Shown here piece by piece: positions 5,898 to 11,577 of a DNA stretch of 11,577 bases. How positions within the stretch are numbered: position 1 is the stretch's first letter; each line of letters begins with the position of its first letter. Made by a program: the position numbers and the translations under genes. Below the pieces are notes generated by a model. That model was not told the origin of the DNA, made no database searches, and saw nothing but the letters and a program-made list of their open reading frames with translations. Source of the stretch: Bdellovibrionales bacterium (lineage in GTDB: Bacteria > Bdellovibrionota_G > JALEGL01 > JAGRAY01); assembly GCA_020434375.1 (NCBI GenBank), contig JAGRAY010000044.1, positions 1 to 11,577 on the forward strand. Direction: 5' to 3'.

Positions 5898-7324
5898 TTG
5901 GATAAGCCTTCTCCAATACAATGAATCTTCATCATGTTGGTCGCGCCAGTCGTAAGCTTTGTACCCGCTGCAACGATAACTTTATCTCCCTTTTTGAGAT
6001 CAGTTTGCTGAGTTAAGATTTGGTCTCCTTTAGCTATCATTTCGTCGGCGTTCTTTCCTCGAAGACTTATGAAAGGCCGAACACCCCAAATAAGAGACAT
6101 TTTATTGAACGTTTCTTTTTTGGGTGTGAGCGCATAAATTGGAACATGAGGTCGAAACTTTGATAGTAAAATCGCCGTGTTTCCAGTTTCTGTATAGGTG
6201 ATAATTGCTTTATGCTCTGAAGGTCTTGCAATCGTAGCAGCTGCGTGAAGTACAAGGTGATCAGACGTGTTGAGCATAATAGTTTCCATCGGATTCCATT
6301 GAAATTCTGGATAGGCTTCGGCCTTTCGAATAATTTCGGCCATAATGGTAACTGCACGCACAGGGTGTGCACCTGTGGCTGTTTCACCGGAAAGCATTAC
6401 CGCATCGGATCCATCCCAAATAGCATTGGCAATATCGGTGGTTTCGGCTCGCGTTGGTCTTGGATTGTAAATCATAGATTCCAGCATTTGTGTTGCCGTA
6501 ATTACAGGGATCGCCATTTTTGCCGCTAATCGAATAAGCTGTTTTTGGACAATAGGTATATCTGCAGTTGGTAGCTCAACACCTAAATCGCCTCGGGCGA
6601 TCATCATACCATCGGAAATAGTTAGAATATCTTCAATGTGTTTTAGAGCTTCTGGCTTTTCTATCTTTGCATAGATAGGCAAATCAATGCGTGCTTTTTT
6701 CATTTCAAAACGAGCTTTTTCGATATCTTCGGGTTTTTGTACAAACGACAGCGCTACATAGTCAACTTGTGTGCTACCCAGTAATTTTATCGCTTCCTTG
6801 TCTCTAAAGGTTAATGCGGGAACGTCAATATGATGATTTGGAATATTGAGACCCTGATGCTCTTTGAGTTCACCACCTACAACTATGTTGCAAGACACAT
6901 CTTTATCATCTACCGACAGAACAGATAGTTCTAAGTTTCCATCTGCTAAAAGAATTCGATCATTTTTTTTAACGATTTGAGGTAGTTTAGAAAACGAAAC
7001 AGGTATGACACTTGTGTTGCCTTTCAGGGAATTTGTTGTCAACCGAATCTTATGTCCTGTTCTAAGGAAGATAGGTTCACCATTTTCAAAGTCTCCGACA
7101 CGTAATTTAGGACCTGGAAGGTCTGCCAACACACCTACCGGTGTCTTCGACTTTTTAGCGAGACTCCTTATTTCTTTAATAATCGCCTTTTTTTCTTCCA
7201 GTGTGCCATGGGAAAAATTAAGACGAAATACATCAACGCCGGCCTCAATCAATTCTTTCATGACGCGAGGAGAATCGCTAGCTGGACCTAGGGTCGCAAT
7301 AATTTTTGTTTTTTTGGGTTTCAT
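5894..7324 (-). CDS. pyk: Pyruvate kinase
   Basis: This is a full-length 476-residue pyruvate kinase, converting phosphoenolpyruvate and ADP to pyruvate and ATP as the last step of glycolysis. Visible sites are TKIIATLGPAS (6-16), VFRLNFSHG (32-40), ADLPGPKLRVG (67-77), the catalytic AKIEKPEA (219-226) with Lys220 and Glu222, MIARGDLGVEL (241-251), TATQMLESM (276-284), and a C-terminal allosteric domain (about 350-476) with TETGNTA. Lys73 lies where potassium-dependent enzymes have glutamate (rabbit Glu117), so this one is predicted to work without potassium. AAGAGG precedes the ATG by five bases. It lies 20 bases after the SDR gene, and its stop overlaps the CDF start, so it is part of the five-gene minus-strand unit. 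Confidence 0.97.
   Translation of the reverse strand: MKPKKTKIIATLGPASDSPRVMKELIEAGVDVFRLNFSHGTLEEKKAIIKEIRSLAKKSKTPVGVLADLPGPKLRVGDFENGEPIFLRTGHKIRLTTNSLKGNTSVIPVSFSKLPQIVKKNDRILLADGNLELSVLSVDDKDVSCNIVVGGELKEHQGLNIPNHHIDVPALTFRDKEAIKLLGSTQVDYVALSFVQKPEDIEKARFEMKKARIDLPIYAKIEKPEALKHIEDILTISDGMMIARGDLGVELPTADIPIVQKQLIRLAAKMAIPVITATQMLESMIYNPRPTRAETTDIANAIWDGSDAVMLSGETATGAHPVRAVTIMAEIIRKAEAYPEFQWNPMETIMLNTSDHLVLHAAATIARPSEHKAIITYTETGNTAILLSKFRPHVPIYALTPKKETFNKMSLIWGVRPFISLRGKNADEMIAKGDQILTQQTDLKKGDKVIVAAGTKLTTGATNMMKIHCIGEGLSK
5907..5914 (-). promoter_or_regulatory. Strong Shine-Dalgarno deciding the CDF start
   Basis: On the minus strand 5914-5907 reads GGAGAAGG, nine bases before the ATG at 5897. 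It lies inside the coding end of pyruvate kinase and inside the first codons of the longer CDF reading from 5921, which is why the shorter start is preferred. Confidence 0.7.
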
Positions 7325-7344
7325 CTTAGCCTCTTAGGGGTACT

Positions 7345-8154
7345 CTAACTTTGTCCATGGGCATTCAATTGACGTGAATACATCATATAAATAAGTTCGT
7401 CGACGATTGAAGGACAAAACTTTTGTAGCCACAAAAGAGCTTTACCAGTACCCGTTAAATAGACGCGTCGTTGGTTTTTCTCAACCGCTTTTAGAATTTT
7501 TTGCGCTACTGTTTTTGCGCTCATGCCATGGCTATTACTCACAGGTGATGAATAGCCTACTTTCCCCGCATTTGTTTGAAAATCGGTTTGGGTTAGACCA
7601 GGGCAAAGAAGAGTAACACCAATACCAAAAGGTCTGGCTTCTAGGCGAAGGCCTTCGTCCATGGCATTCATGGCAAACTTACTCATACAGTAGGCCGTCA
7701 TAAAGGGGAGTGACCGTCTGGAGACGATGGTTGACACGTTGACAATATGTCCCTTTTTCTTTTCTCTCATTAAAGGAAGAGCGGCCTGGATGCACCAAAG
7801 AGAGCCGAAGAGATTTGTCCGTAAGATTGCATCAAGGTCAGCTGTTTTAATATTTTCGACGCTGGCATAATGACCGTAGCCTGCGTTATTGATTAGAACA
7901 TCGATATGTCCATACTGTTGATAAGCATCTTCAATAAGAGCGCGGCATTGATCCTCTTTGGAGACATCGGTTGGTTTTATGCAGGCTCTTCCCCCTGCTT
8001 CTTCAACTTTTTTAGATGTTTCCTCCATTCGATTTTTATCGCGGGAGGCTAATACAATGGTTGCACCTTTTCGTGCAAATGCCAGTGCGGTTTCCTTTCC
8101 AATGCCTCTAGACGCCCCTGTGATGACGACCACTGTAGATTTATCGATTTTCAT
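7345..8154 (-). CDS. Short-chain dehydrogenase/reductase (classical SDR)
   Basis: The 269-residue protein is a classical SDR: cofactor loop TGASRGIG (12-19), basic residue after the second strand (ASRDK, 36-40, favouring NADP), D63-V64 in PTDVSK, NNAG (89-92), the Ser/Thr site NVSTIVSRR (139-147, Thr142 at the usual catalytic serine spacing), and Tyr155-x3-Lys159 (YCMSK). After the fold there is an amphipathic tail (LLWLQKFCPSIVDELIYMMY, 236-255) that could touch the membrane. The substrate cannot be read; proteins of this type are often annotated as ketoacyl or sterol/retinol-type reductases. A weak AAGG lies nine bases before the ATG. It is the first gene of the minus-strand unit and diverges from the enoyl reductase gene, also an SDR, but with Y-x6-K and clearly different sequence, so the two are not a recent duplication. 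Confidence 0.88.
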   Translation of the reverse strand: MKIDKSTVVVITGASRGIGKETALAFARKGATIVLASRDKNRMEETSKKVEEAGGRACIKPTDVSKEDQCRALIEDAYQQYGHIDVLINNAGYGHYASVENIKTADLDAILRTNLFGSLWCIQAALPLMREKKKGHIVNVSTIVSRRSLPFMTAYCMSKFAMNAMDEGLRLEARPFGIGVTLLCPGLTQTDFQTNAGKVGYSSPVSNSHGMSAKTVAQKILKAVEKNQRRVYLTGTGKALLWLQKFCPSIVDELIYMMYSRQLNAHGQS

Positions 8155-8246
8155 ATATAGTTACCTTTTTTAAACTTTATTAAAGTGACTGGACTTTTTG
8201 GGCGACACCCTTTATTTAAATTGAAAATATAGAAGAGGTATTAAAA
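8155..8246. promoter_or_regulatory. Divergent intergenic region with a 13-base palindrome
   Basis: This 92-base gap separates the five-gene minus-strand unit from the plus-strand fabL-greA unit, so both promoters should lie here. A perfect odd palindrome, ACTTTA-T-TAAAGT, occupies 8174-8186, and a further ACTTT at 8193-8197 makes a second inverted pair with AAAGT (8182-8186) at six bases spacing. Such spaced half-sites could be an operator. AT-rich hexamers that could serve as -10 boxes are present on both strands (for example TTTAAT at 8184-8179 on the minus strand), but I found no -35 to pair with them convincingly, so no promoter is called. Confidence 0.4.
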
Positions 8247-9050
8247 ATGCAAACTCATTTCAAAGACTTAGAAGGCAAGTGGGCACTTGTTCTGGGAGCC
8301 TCCAGTGGTTTTGGGGCGGCTGTTTCAACAAAACTTGCTCAATCGGGTATGAATATCTGCGGTGTTCATTTGGACCGTAAAGCGACGATGGGCAATGTTG
8401 AACAATTGATTACTGAAATTCAATCCCATGGCGTCAAGGCGATGTTTTTTAATGTCAATGCTGCTGACGCAGAAAAGCGAAAAGAAGTTTTGGATACTTT
8501 TGCGAAAGAATCAGAGGCAGGGTTTCATATTTTGTTTCATTCGCTGGCATTTGGAACGTTAAAACCCTATTTTTCAGATCAAGGCGAGACGCAATCACTG
8601 AATGCTTCTCAAATGAGTATGACGCTTGATGTGATGGCACACTCACTTGTGTATTGGGCACAAGAACTTATATCTCGAGGTCAGTTCAACAAGGGAGGTC
8701 GCGTCTTTGCCATGACAAGTGCTGGAGGTGAGCGTGTGTGGAAAACCTATGGGGCTGTTTCAGCTGCTAAAGCGTCGTTAGAATCTCATATTCGTCAAAT
8801 GGCATTGGAACTTGCCACTTATGGAATTTCGGCCAATGCGATTAGAGCGGGTGTTACGGACACGCCAGCGCTTAGAAAAATTCCAGGTAATGAACAAATG
8901 ATTGAAATGGCAAAAAGTAAAAATCCATATGGACGTCTGACAACACCAGAAGATGTGGCTCAAGCTGTGGTCACGCTCTCACTTCCTCATTGTCATTGGA
9001 TTTCAGGCAATGTCATCGGTGTCGATGGTGGCGAAAATATTGTAGATTAG
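8247..9050 (+). CDS. fabL: Enoyl-ACP reductase of the SDR type, FabL-like
   Basis: The 267-residue protein would reduce trans-2-enoyl-ACP to acyl-ACP with NAD(P)H, the last step of each fatty-acid elongation round. It has cofactor loop LGASSGFG (16-23), HSLAF (98-102, as in FabI HSIAF), and Tyr168-x6-Lys175 (YGAVSAAK), the wide spacing that marks enoyl reductases rather than ordinary SDRs (Y-x3-K). Ser158 stands where FabI has its second active tyrosine; Bacillus subtilis FabL also has serine there. The segment TDTPALRKIPGNEQMIEMA followed by PYGRLTTPEDV resembles FabL more than FabI, and the end is the SDR-type SGNVIGVDGG. GAGG lies eight bases before the ATG. greA starts 14 bases downstream, so the two are likely co-transcribed. 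FabI with unusual residues is the main alternative. Confidence 0.8.
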   Translation: MQTHFKDLEGKWALVLGASSGFGAAVSTKLAQSGMNICGVHLDRKATMGNVEQLITEIQSHGVKAMFFNVNAADAEKRKEVLDTFAKESEAGFHILFHSLAFGTLKPYFSDQGETQSLNASQMSMTLDVMAHSLVYWAQELISRGQFNKGGRVFAMTSAGGERVWKTYGAVSAAKASLESHIRQMALELATYGISANAIRAGVTDTPALRKIPGNEQMIEMAKSKNPYGRLTTPEDVAQAVVTLSLPHCHWISGNVIGVDGGENIVD

Positions 9051-9063
9051 TGAAGGAATTCTT

Positions 9064-9537
9064 ATGCAACGAATACCCATGACCGCATATGGTAAGGCCA
9101 AACTGGTTGAGGAGCTTAACCTATTGAAGACAGTAGAGCGACCACGTATTGTTAAGGAGATCGAAGAAGCTCGAGCCCATGGCGATTTAAAAGAAAATGC
9201 AGAATACCATGCGGCTAAAGATAAGCAGGGCCATATTGAAGGACGAATTCGGTTTCTTGAGGATCAGCTTTCCAGGTGCGAAGTTATTGATACCTCTCGC
9301 CTTGGCACTGAAAAGGTTGTTTTTGGAGTAACAGTAAAACTTTTCGATATAGATTCGGATAAAGAACTTCAGTATCGCATTGTGGGAGATATCGAAACGG
9401 ATGCAACAAAGGGACATATCTCAATTAATTCTCCAATTGCGAGAGCTCTCATAGGTAAACAGGTCGGAGATGTTGCTATTGTTCAAGCGCCAGGTGGTCA
9501 GCGAGAACTTGAAGTTGTGGAAATTACGGTCATTTAA
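9064..9537 (+). CDS. greA: Transcription elongation factor GreA
   Basis: This 157-residue protein matches GreA in length and content. The N-terminal coiled coil (about 10-75) includes the tip GDLKENAEYHAAKDKQ with Asp41 and Glu44, the acidic pair that supports transcript cleavage in the RNA polymerase secondary channel. The C-terminal globular domain (80-157) ends in the usual way (SPIARALIGKQVGD, PGGQRELEVVEI). GreA rescues backtracked polymerase by stimulating cleavage of the RNA 3' end. GAAGGA sits six bases before the ATG, and the start MQRIPMT fits known GreA N-termini. The gene is intact, and its TAA stop is followed with no gap by the ATG of proline dehydrogenase in the same frame. Confidence 0.97.
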   Translation: MQRIPMTAYGKAKLVEELNLLKTVERPRIVKEIEEARAHGDLKENAEYHAAKDKQGHIEGRIRFLEDQLSRCEVIDTSRLGTEKVVFGVTVKLFDIDSDKELQYRIVGDIETDATKGHISINSPIARALIGKQVGDVAIVQAPGGQRELEVVEITVI

Positions 9538-10386
9538 ATGGGCGCACTCGCATATTTGGCAAGACGTTTTGTCGCTGGTGAAAATATGGCCGATGCACTG
9601 ATCGCTGTTCATGCTCTTAATAGCAAAGGCGTTGCAGCTTCTCTTGATTTGCTTGGAGAGGATGTGTCTTCAAAAGAAGATGCTCTCATTGCTCAAAAAG
9701 CTTACCTCGAACTTTTACATCAAATTAATGCCAAAAATGCAAAGAGCAACGTGTCTTTGAAGCTTACTCAAATGGGTTTAGATGTTGATGAAGAGTTTTG
9801 CTACGCGACGGTGAAGGCAATTGTCGAAGAAGCGGGGTCCTACAAAAATTTTGTTCGTTTGGATATGGAAGGTTCCGCTTATACGGCTCGAACGATTTCG
9901 ATGTTTATGCGCCTATTTAAAGATCACAAAAATGTGGGCGCGGTGCTTCAAGCATATCTTCATCGTAGTGAAAATGATGCGAAGGCCTTGGCTGCAATCA
10001 AGGCTCCAGTAAGAGTTTGTAAAGGCGCCTATAAAGAATCATCTAGTATTGCATTTATGAGTATGAATGACATTCGAAATAGCTATAAATCAATGGTCCA
10101 AATTCTGATTGAAGGCGGAAGTAAGGTCGCTATAGCAACCCACGATGAAAAACTCATTACGTGGGCTCTTGATTGGACACAAGATAATCACATTCCAAAA
10201 GATCAATTCGAATTTCAGTTTTTGTATGGACTTAAACGTTCGCGAGCGAAAGATTTAGCATCGCAAGGCTATCAAGTTAGAACCTATATTCCGTTTGGTA
10301 CCCACTGGATGCCCTATTTTTTCAGAAGACTTAGAGAACGAAAAGAAAATGTTTTCTTTGTTTTGAAGGGTCTTTTTGAAGATTAA
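9538..10386 (+). CDS. Monofunctional proline dehydrogenase lacking the N-terminal arm
   Basis: The 282-residue protein is a FAD-dependent proline dehydrogenase: it oxidises proline to delta-1-pyrroline-5-carboxylate and passes electrons to the quinone pool. The beta/alpha barrel motifs appear in order: VSLKLTQMGL (72-81, Lys75), FVRLDMEGSAYT (105-116, Asp109), VLQAYLHRS (136-144), VRVCKGAYKE (158-167), ATHDEKLI (200-207), FEFQFLYGLKRSRA (224-237), and RTYIPFGTHWMPYFFRRLRER (split 248-254 and 255-268; Tyr250, Arg263, Arg264 bind proline). Compared with Thermus enzymes of about 307 residues it starts around 30 residues late, directly at ARRFVAGE. It cannot be longer upstream, because the greA stop is the preceding codon in the same frame. 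There is no strong ribosome-binding site, so it probably relies on re-initiation after greA. No pyrroline-5-carboxylate dehydrogenase is in the window. Confidence 0.92.
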   Translation: MGALAYLARRFVAGENMADALIAVHALNSKGVAASLDLLGEDVSSKEDALIAQKAYLELLHQINAKNAKSNVSLKLTQMGLDVDEEFCYATVKAIVEEAGSYKNFVRLDMEGSAYTARTISMFMRLFKDHKNVGAVLQAYLHRSENDAKALAAIKAPVRVCKGAYKESSSIAFMSMNDIRNSYKSMVQILIEGGSKVAIATHDEKLITWALDWTQDNHIPKDQFEFQFLYGLKRSRAKDLASQGYQVRTYIPFGTHWMPYFFRRLRERKENVFFVLKGLFED

Positions 10387-10772
10387 TGGAAGGTAGTCAT
10401 TCCAGATTAATTATTGGCCCTTTTCGAGTAAATACTTCTCTGGGGTGTGAAGATGAAGAACACCATATTCTTCAGGAAGTTGAATTCACTCTTACGATTT
10501 CTTTTGAACATGAACCTAAATCATGTGAATCTGATTTGCTATCTGAAACCGTTTGTTATGCGAGTGTTTGTCAAGCCATTCAAAGTGTAGCCTCATCGAG
10601 GCATTTCAATCTTATCGAGCATTTAGCAAAAGTTTGTGTCACTCGTTTAAAATCTATCGTTCCAAACGACGCTACGCTGACCTTGATCGTTCACAAGCTT
10701 AAACCTCCTGTGCAAAACCTAGTTGGTGGGGCTAAGTTTGAAATGACGATGAAAAATTTTTGTTCCAAGTAA
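10386..10772 (+). CDS. folB: Dihydroneopterin aldolase (FolB)
   Basis: The 128-residue protein has the small T-fold of dihydroneopterin aldolase, which splits 7,8-dihydroneopterin to 6-hydroxymethyl-dihydropterin and glycolaldehyde in folate synthesis. Visible signatures are SLGCEDEEHHILQEVEF (18-34), where the early glutamates bracket the usual substrate-side site, DLLSETVCYASV (50-61, Tyr58), FNLIEHLAKVCVTRL (74-88) with the pterin-binding Glu78, and HKLKPP (103-108) with the conserved Lys106-Pro107 near the active site. Its ATG shares one base with the proline dehydrogenase stop (TAATG), so it is coupled to that gene. Its last 12 codons overlap, on the opposite strand, the end of the adenosyltransferase gene. 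The tail is short and divergent compared with the well-conserved core. FolX-type epimerases share the fold and are the main alternative. Confidence 0.82.
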   Translation: MEGSHSRLIIGPFRVNTSLGCEDEEHHILQEVEFTLTISFEHEPKSCESDLLSETVCYASVCQAIQSVASSRHFNLIEHLAKVCVTRLKSIVPNDATLTLIVHKLKPPVQNLVGGAKFEMTMKNFCSK

Positions 10773-11304
10773 TATCTGCTCGTTTGACTTCAAAGTTGGC
10801 CAAGCGTGCAATCACAAACAACCAATCAGACAGTCTATTTAAGTAGATCAGTGCTTTTGGGTTGATCAATCCTTTTATAGACGGATCAATCAAAGCTCTT
10901 TCTGCTCGCCGGGTAACCGTTCTAGCAAAGTGTAAGATGGCAGAGGCTTTACTTCCACCCGGTAAAATAAATTCTTTTAAAGGTGGTAAAATCGCCTGCA
11001 TTTGGTCTATTTCGGTTTCGAGACGTTCAATGTTTTCCGTTTGAATTCTTTTGATTTTTGAAGCAGAACTATTGTTTTCCAATGGCGTAGCCAGGTCAGC
11101 ACCTAAGTCAAATAACTCATGCTGTAGTCTGGTGATAAGTGTTTTCAAATTCTCCGACAGAGGTTCACACAAAAGAATACCTAAAAGACAATTGACTTCA
11201 TCTACGGTGCCGTAGGCTTCGATCAAAGAGTGGTTCTTTGGTACGCGCGTCCCAGAGAAAAGACTGGTTAGACCTTCATCGCCGGTTTTGGTGTATATTT
11301 TCAT
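10732..11304 (-). CDS. pduO: PduO-type corrinoid (cobalamin) adenosyltransferase
   Basis: The 190-residue protein transfers the adenosyl group of ATP to cob(I)alamin to make adenosylcobalamin. The family markers are all present: N-terminal ATP loop YTKTGDEGLTSLF (4-16), RVPK (20-23), EAYGTVDEVN (29-38), DLGADLATP (66-74), FILPGGS (112-118), HFARTVTRRAERAL (125-138) with the ATP-binding arginines, and YLNRLSDWLFVIAR (154-167) with Asn156 and Asp160. It is a trimer-forming helical-bundle family. After the usual tryptophan near the end (Trp180) there is a tail of about ten residues (NKNFSSSFQT), which is the part overlapping folB on the other strand by 41 bases. No ribosome-binding site is seen; the promoter placement suggests a leaderless message. 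No B12-dependent enzyme is visible in the window. Confidence 0.92.
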   Translation of the reverse strand: MKIYTKTGDEGLTSLFSGTRVPKNHSLIEAYGTVDEVNCLLGILLCEPLSENLKTLITRLQHELFDLGADLATPLENNSSASKIKRIQTENIERLETEIDQMQAILPPLKEFILPGGSKASAILHFARTVTRRAERALIDPSIKGLINPKALIYLNRLSDWLFVIARLANFEVKRADITWNKNFSSSFQT

Positions 11305-11311
11305 TGAAACA

Positions 11312-11340
11312 TTTATAACCCTAATCGAGAGTTGTGTGAA
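11312..11340 (-). promoter_or_regulatory. Promoter of the cobalamin adenosyltransferase gene
   Basis: On the minus strand TTCACA (11340-11335) and TATAAA (11317-11312) are separated by 17 bases, each one mismatch from the sigma-70 consensus. TATAAA ends seven bases before the ATG at 11304, so transcription would begin at about the first base of the start codon and the message would have no leader. This fits the lack of a Shine-Dalgarno sequence. Confidence 0.6.
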
Positions 11341-11359
11341 ATAACAATCGTGATATACT
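11332..11359 (+). promoter_or_regulatory. Promoter of the ferredoxin gene with extended -10
   Basis: TTGTGT (11332-11337) and TATACT (11354-11359) are separated by 16 bases, and TG at 11351-11352 makes an extended -10 (TGATATACT). Transcription would begin near 11366, leaving a leader of about 47 bases before the ATG. The -35 shares three bases with the -35 of the divergent adenosyltransferase promoter. Confidence 0.6.
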
Positions 11360-11398
11360 CGCGGATGTTTTAGGCCAACGTTACATGGCTAGGTTTAG

Positions 11399-11404
11399 AG
11401 GAGG
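11399..11404 (+). promoter_or_regulatory. Consensus Shine-Dalgarno of the ferredoxin gene
   Basis: AGGAGG lies eight bases before the ATG at 11413. It is the best ribosome-binding site in the window, suggesting high expression of the ferredoxin. Confidence 0.8.
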
Positions 11405-11412
11405 AATTTTTA

Positions 11413-11577
11413 ATGGCATACATTATTGCCGAACCTTGTGTCGGTGTAAAAGACAAAGCATGTGTTGAAGTCTGTCCAGTAGATTGCATTCACGGAAAAG
11501 ATTCGGATAAGCAATTGTTTATTAATCCGGATGAATGTATTGATTGTGGGGCATGTGAACCTGTCTGCCCGGTGACA
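11413..11577 (+). CDS. fdxA: Seven-iron ([3Fe-4S][4Fe-4S]) ferredoxin, N-terminal part
   Basis: The first 55 codons are seen; the gene continues past the window. Cysteines fall at 9, 17, 21, 25, 42, 45, 48 and 52. The first motif is C9-x7-C17-x3-C21-P, lacking the usual cysteine at position 12 (Val here). The second is C42-x2-C45-x2-C48-x3-C52-P. By comparison with Azotobacter FdI, Cys9, Cys17 and Cys52 would hold the [3Fe-4S] cluster and Cys21, Cys42, Cys45 and Cys48 the [4Fe-4S] cluster, with Cys25 free. The CVGVKDKACVEVCPVDCI sequence closely resembles the Thermus thermophilus seven-iron ferredoxin (CIGVKDQSCVEVCPVECI). It is a soluble cytoplasmic low-potential electron carrier; its partner is not visible. 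It has a strong ribosome-binding site and its own promoter. Confidence 0.93.
   Translation, partial: MAYIIAEPCVGVKDKACVEVCPVDCIHGKDSDKQLFINPDECIDCGACEPVCPVT

Noticed and set aside
6067..6529. Open frames on both strands inside pyruvate kinase
   Set aside because: The pyruvate kinase frame carries continuous conserved motifs through the same bases; the others are by-products.
8199..8210. GGGCGACACCC as a hairpin in the divergent gap
   Set aside because: Only three base pairs can form and there is no T tract.
7345..9050. The two divergent SDR genes as a recent inverted duplication
   Set aside because: They differ in active-site spacing (Y-x3-K versus Y-x6-K) and in nearly all surrounding residues; only the shared Rossmann fold is common.
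9421..9612. Minus-strand open frame across the greA-dehydrogenase junction
   Set aside because: It is antisense to two well-identified genes and its translation shows no domain; a shadow reading.
10751..10762. AAAAATTTTT palindrome in the folB/adenosyltransferase overlap
   Set aside because: An A/T palindrome of ten bases with no GC stem is not a credible terminator and is explained by coding sequence in both frames.
1..11577. tRNA, rRNA, CRISPR array, insertion sequence or prophage attachment site
   Set aside because: No cloverleaf, regularly spaced repeats, transposase motifs or long terminal repeats were seen; gaps between genes are nearly all under 110 bases.

Overview
This is a gene-dense, AT-leaning chromosomal window with housekeeping and redox genes, and no visible mobile element, RNA gene or CRISPR array. 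The organism is very likely Gram-negative: there is an AmpG-type muropeptide permease end, a secreted c-type cytochrome (so a periplasm), and a RegB/RegA redox two-component system of the type described in Proteobacteria. A monofunctional proline dehydrogenase, a FabL-type enoyl reductase and a Thermus-like seven-iron ferredoxin argue against an ordinary enterobacterium. A deltaproteobacterial or Bdellovibrionota-like lineage would fit, but this is a low-confidence inference.

Layout. (1) Bases 2-220 (+) are the 3' end of ampG. It converges on a two-gene minus-strand unit: a small unknown protein (1154-828) coupled by a GTGA overlap to a metallo-beta-lactamase-fold protein whose metal ligands are mostly gone (831-232). 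(2) Divergent from that unit, bases 1175-3162 (+) hold a LOG-family nucleotide hydrolase and a secreted one-heme cytochrome with a long helical tail. (3) A five-gene minus-strand unit runs from 8154 down to 3173: SDR oxidoreductase, pyruvate kinase, CDF cation-efflux protein, RegB-like sensor kinase, RegA-like regulator. The last three junctions are all four-base ATGA overlaps. (4) Divergent from it, a plus-strand unit runs 8247-10772: fabL-like enoyl reductase, greA, proline dehydrogenase, folB, with almost no spacing. (5) folB overlaps tail-to-tail with a PduO-type cobalamin adenosyltransferase (11304-10732, -). That gene shares a compact divergent promoter region with a 7Fe ferredoxin (11413-, +), which runs off the window.

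How the genes may work together. The 8154-3173 unit links a glycolytic enzyme, a metal exporter and a quinone/thiol redox sensor pair in one translationally coupled chain. The sensor keeps the RegB quinone motif and redox cysteine. It also has a histidine-rich periplasmic loop, so joint metal and redox sensing is conceivable but unproven. The secreted cytochrome, proline dehydrogenase (which feeds electrons to quinone) and ferredoxin suggest a respiratory organism.

The most distinctive sequence-level observations are: greA and proline dehydrogenase abutting in the same frame across one stop codon, with the dehydrogenase lacking its usual N-terminal arm; a 27-base tandem repeat in the RegA linker; the metal-ligand-poor MBL protein; the cytochrome-helical-repeat architecture; and promoters placed so that the LOG and adenosyltransferase mRNAs would be leaderless. 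I see no defence system or other obviously new multi-gene machine.
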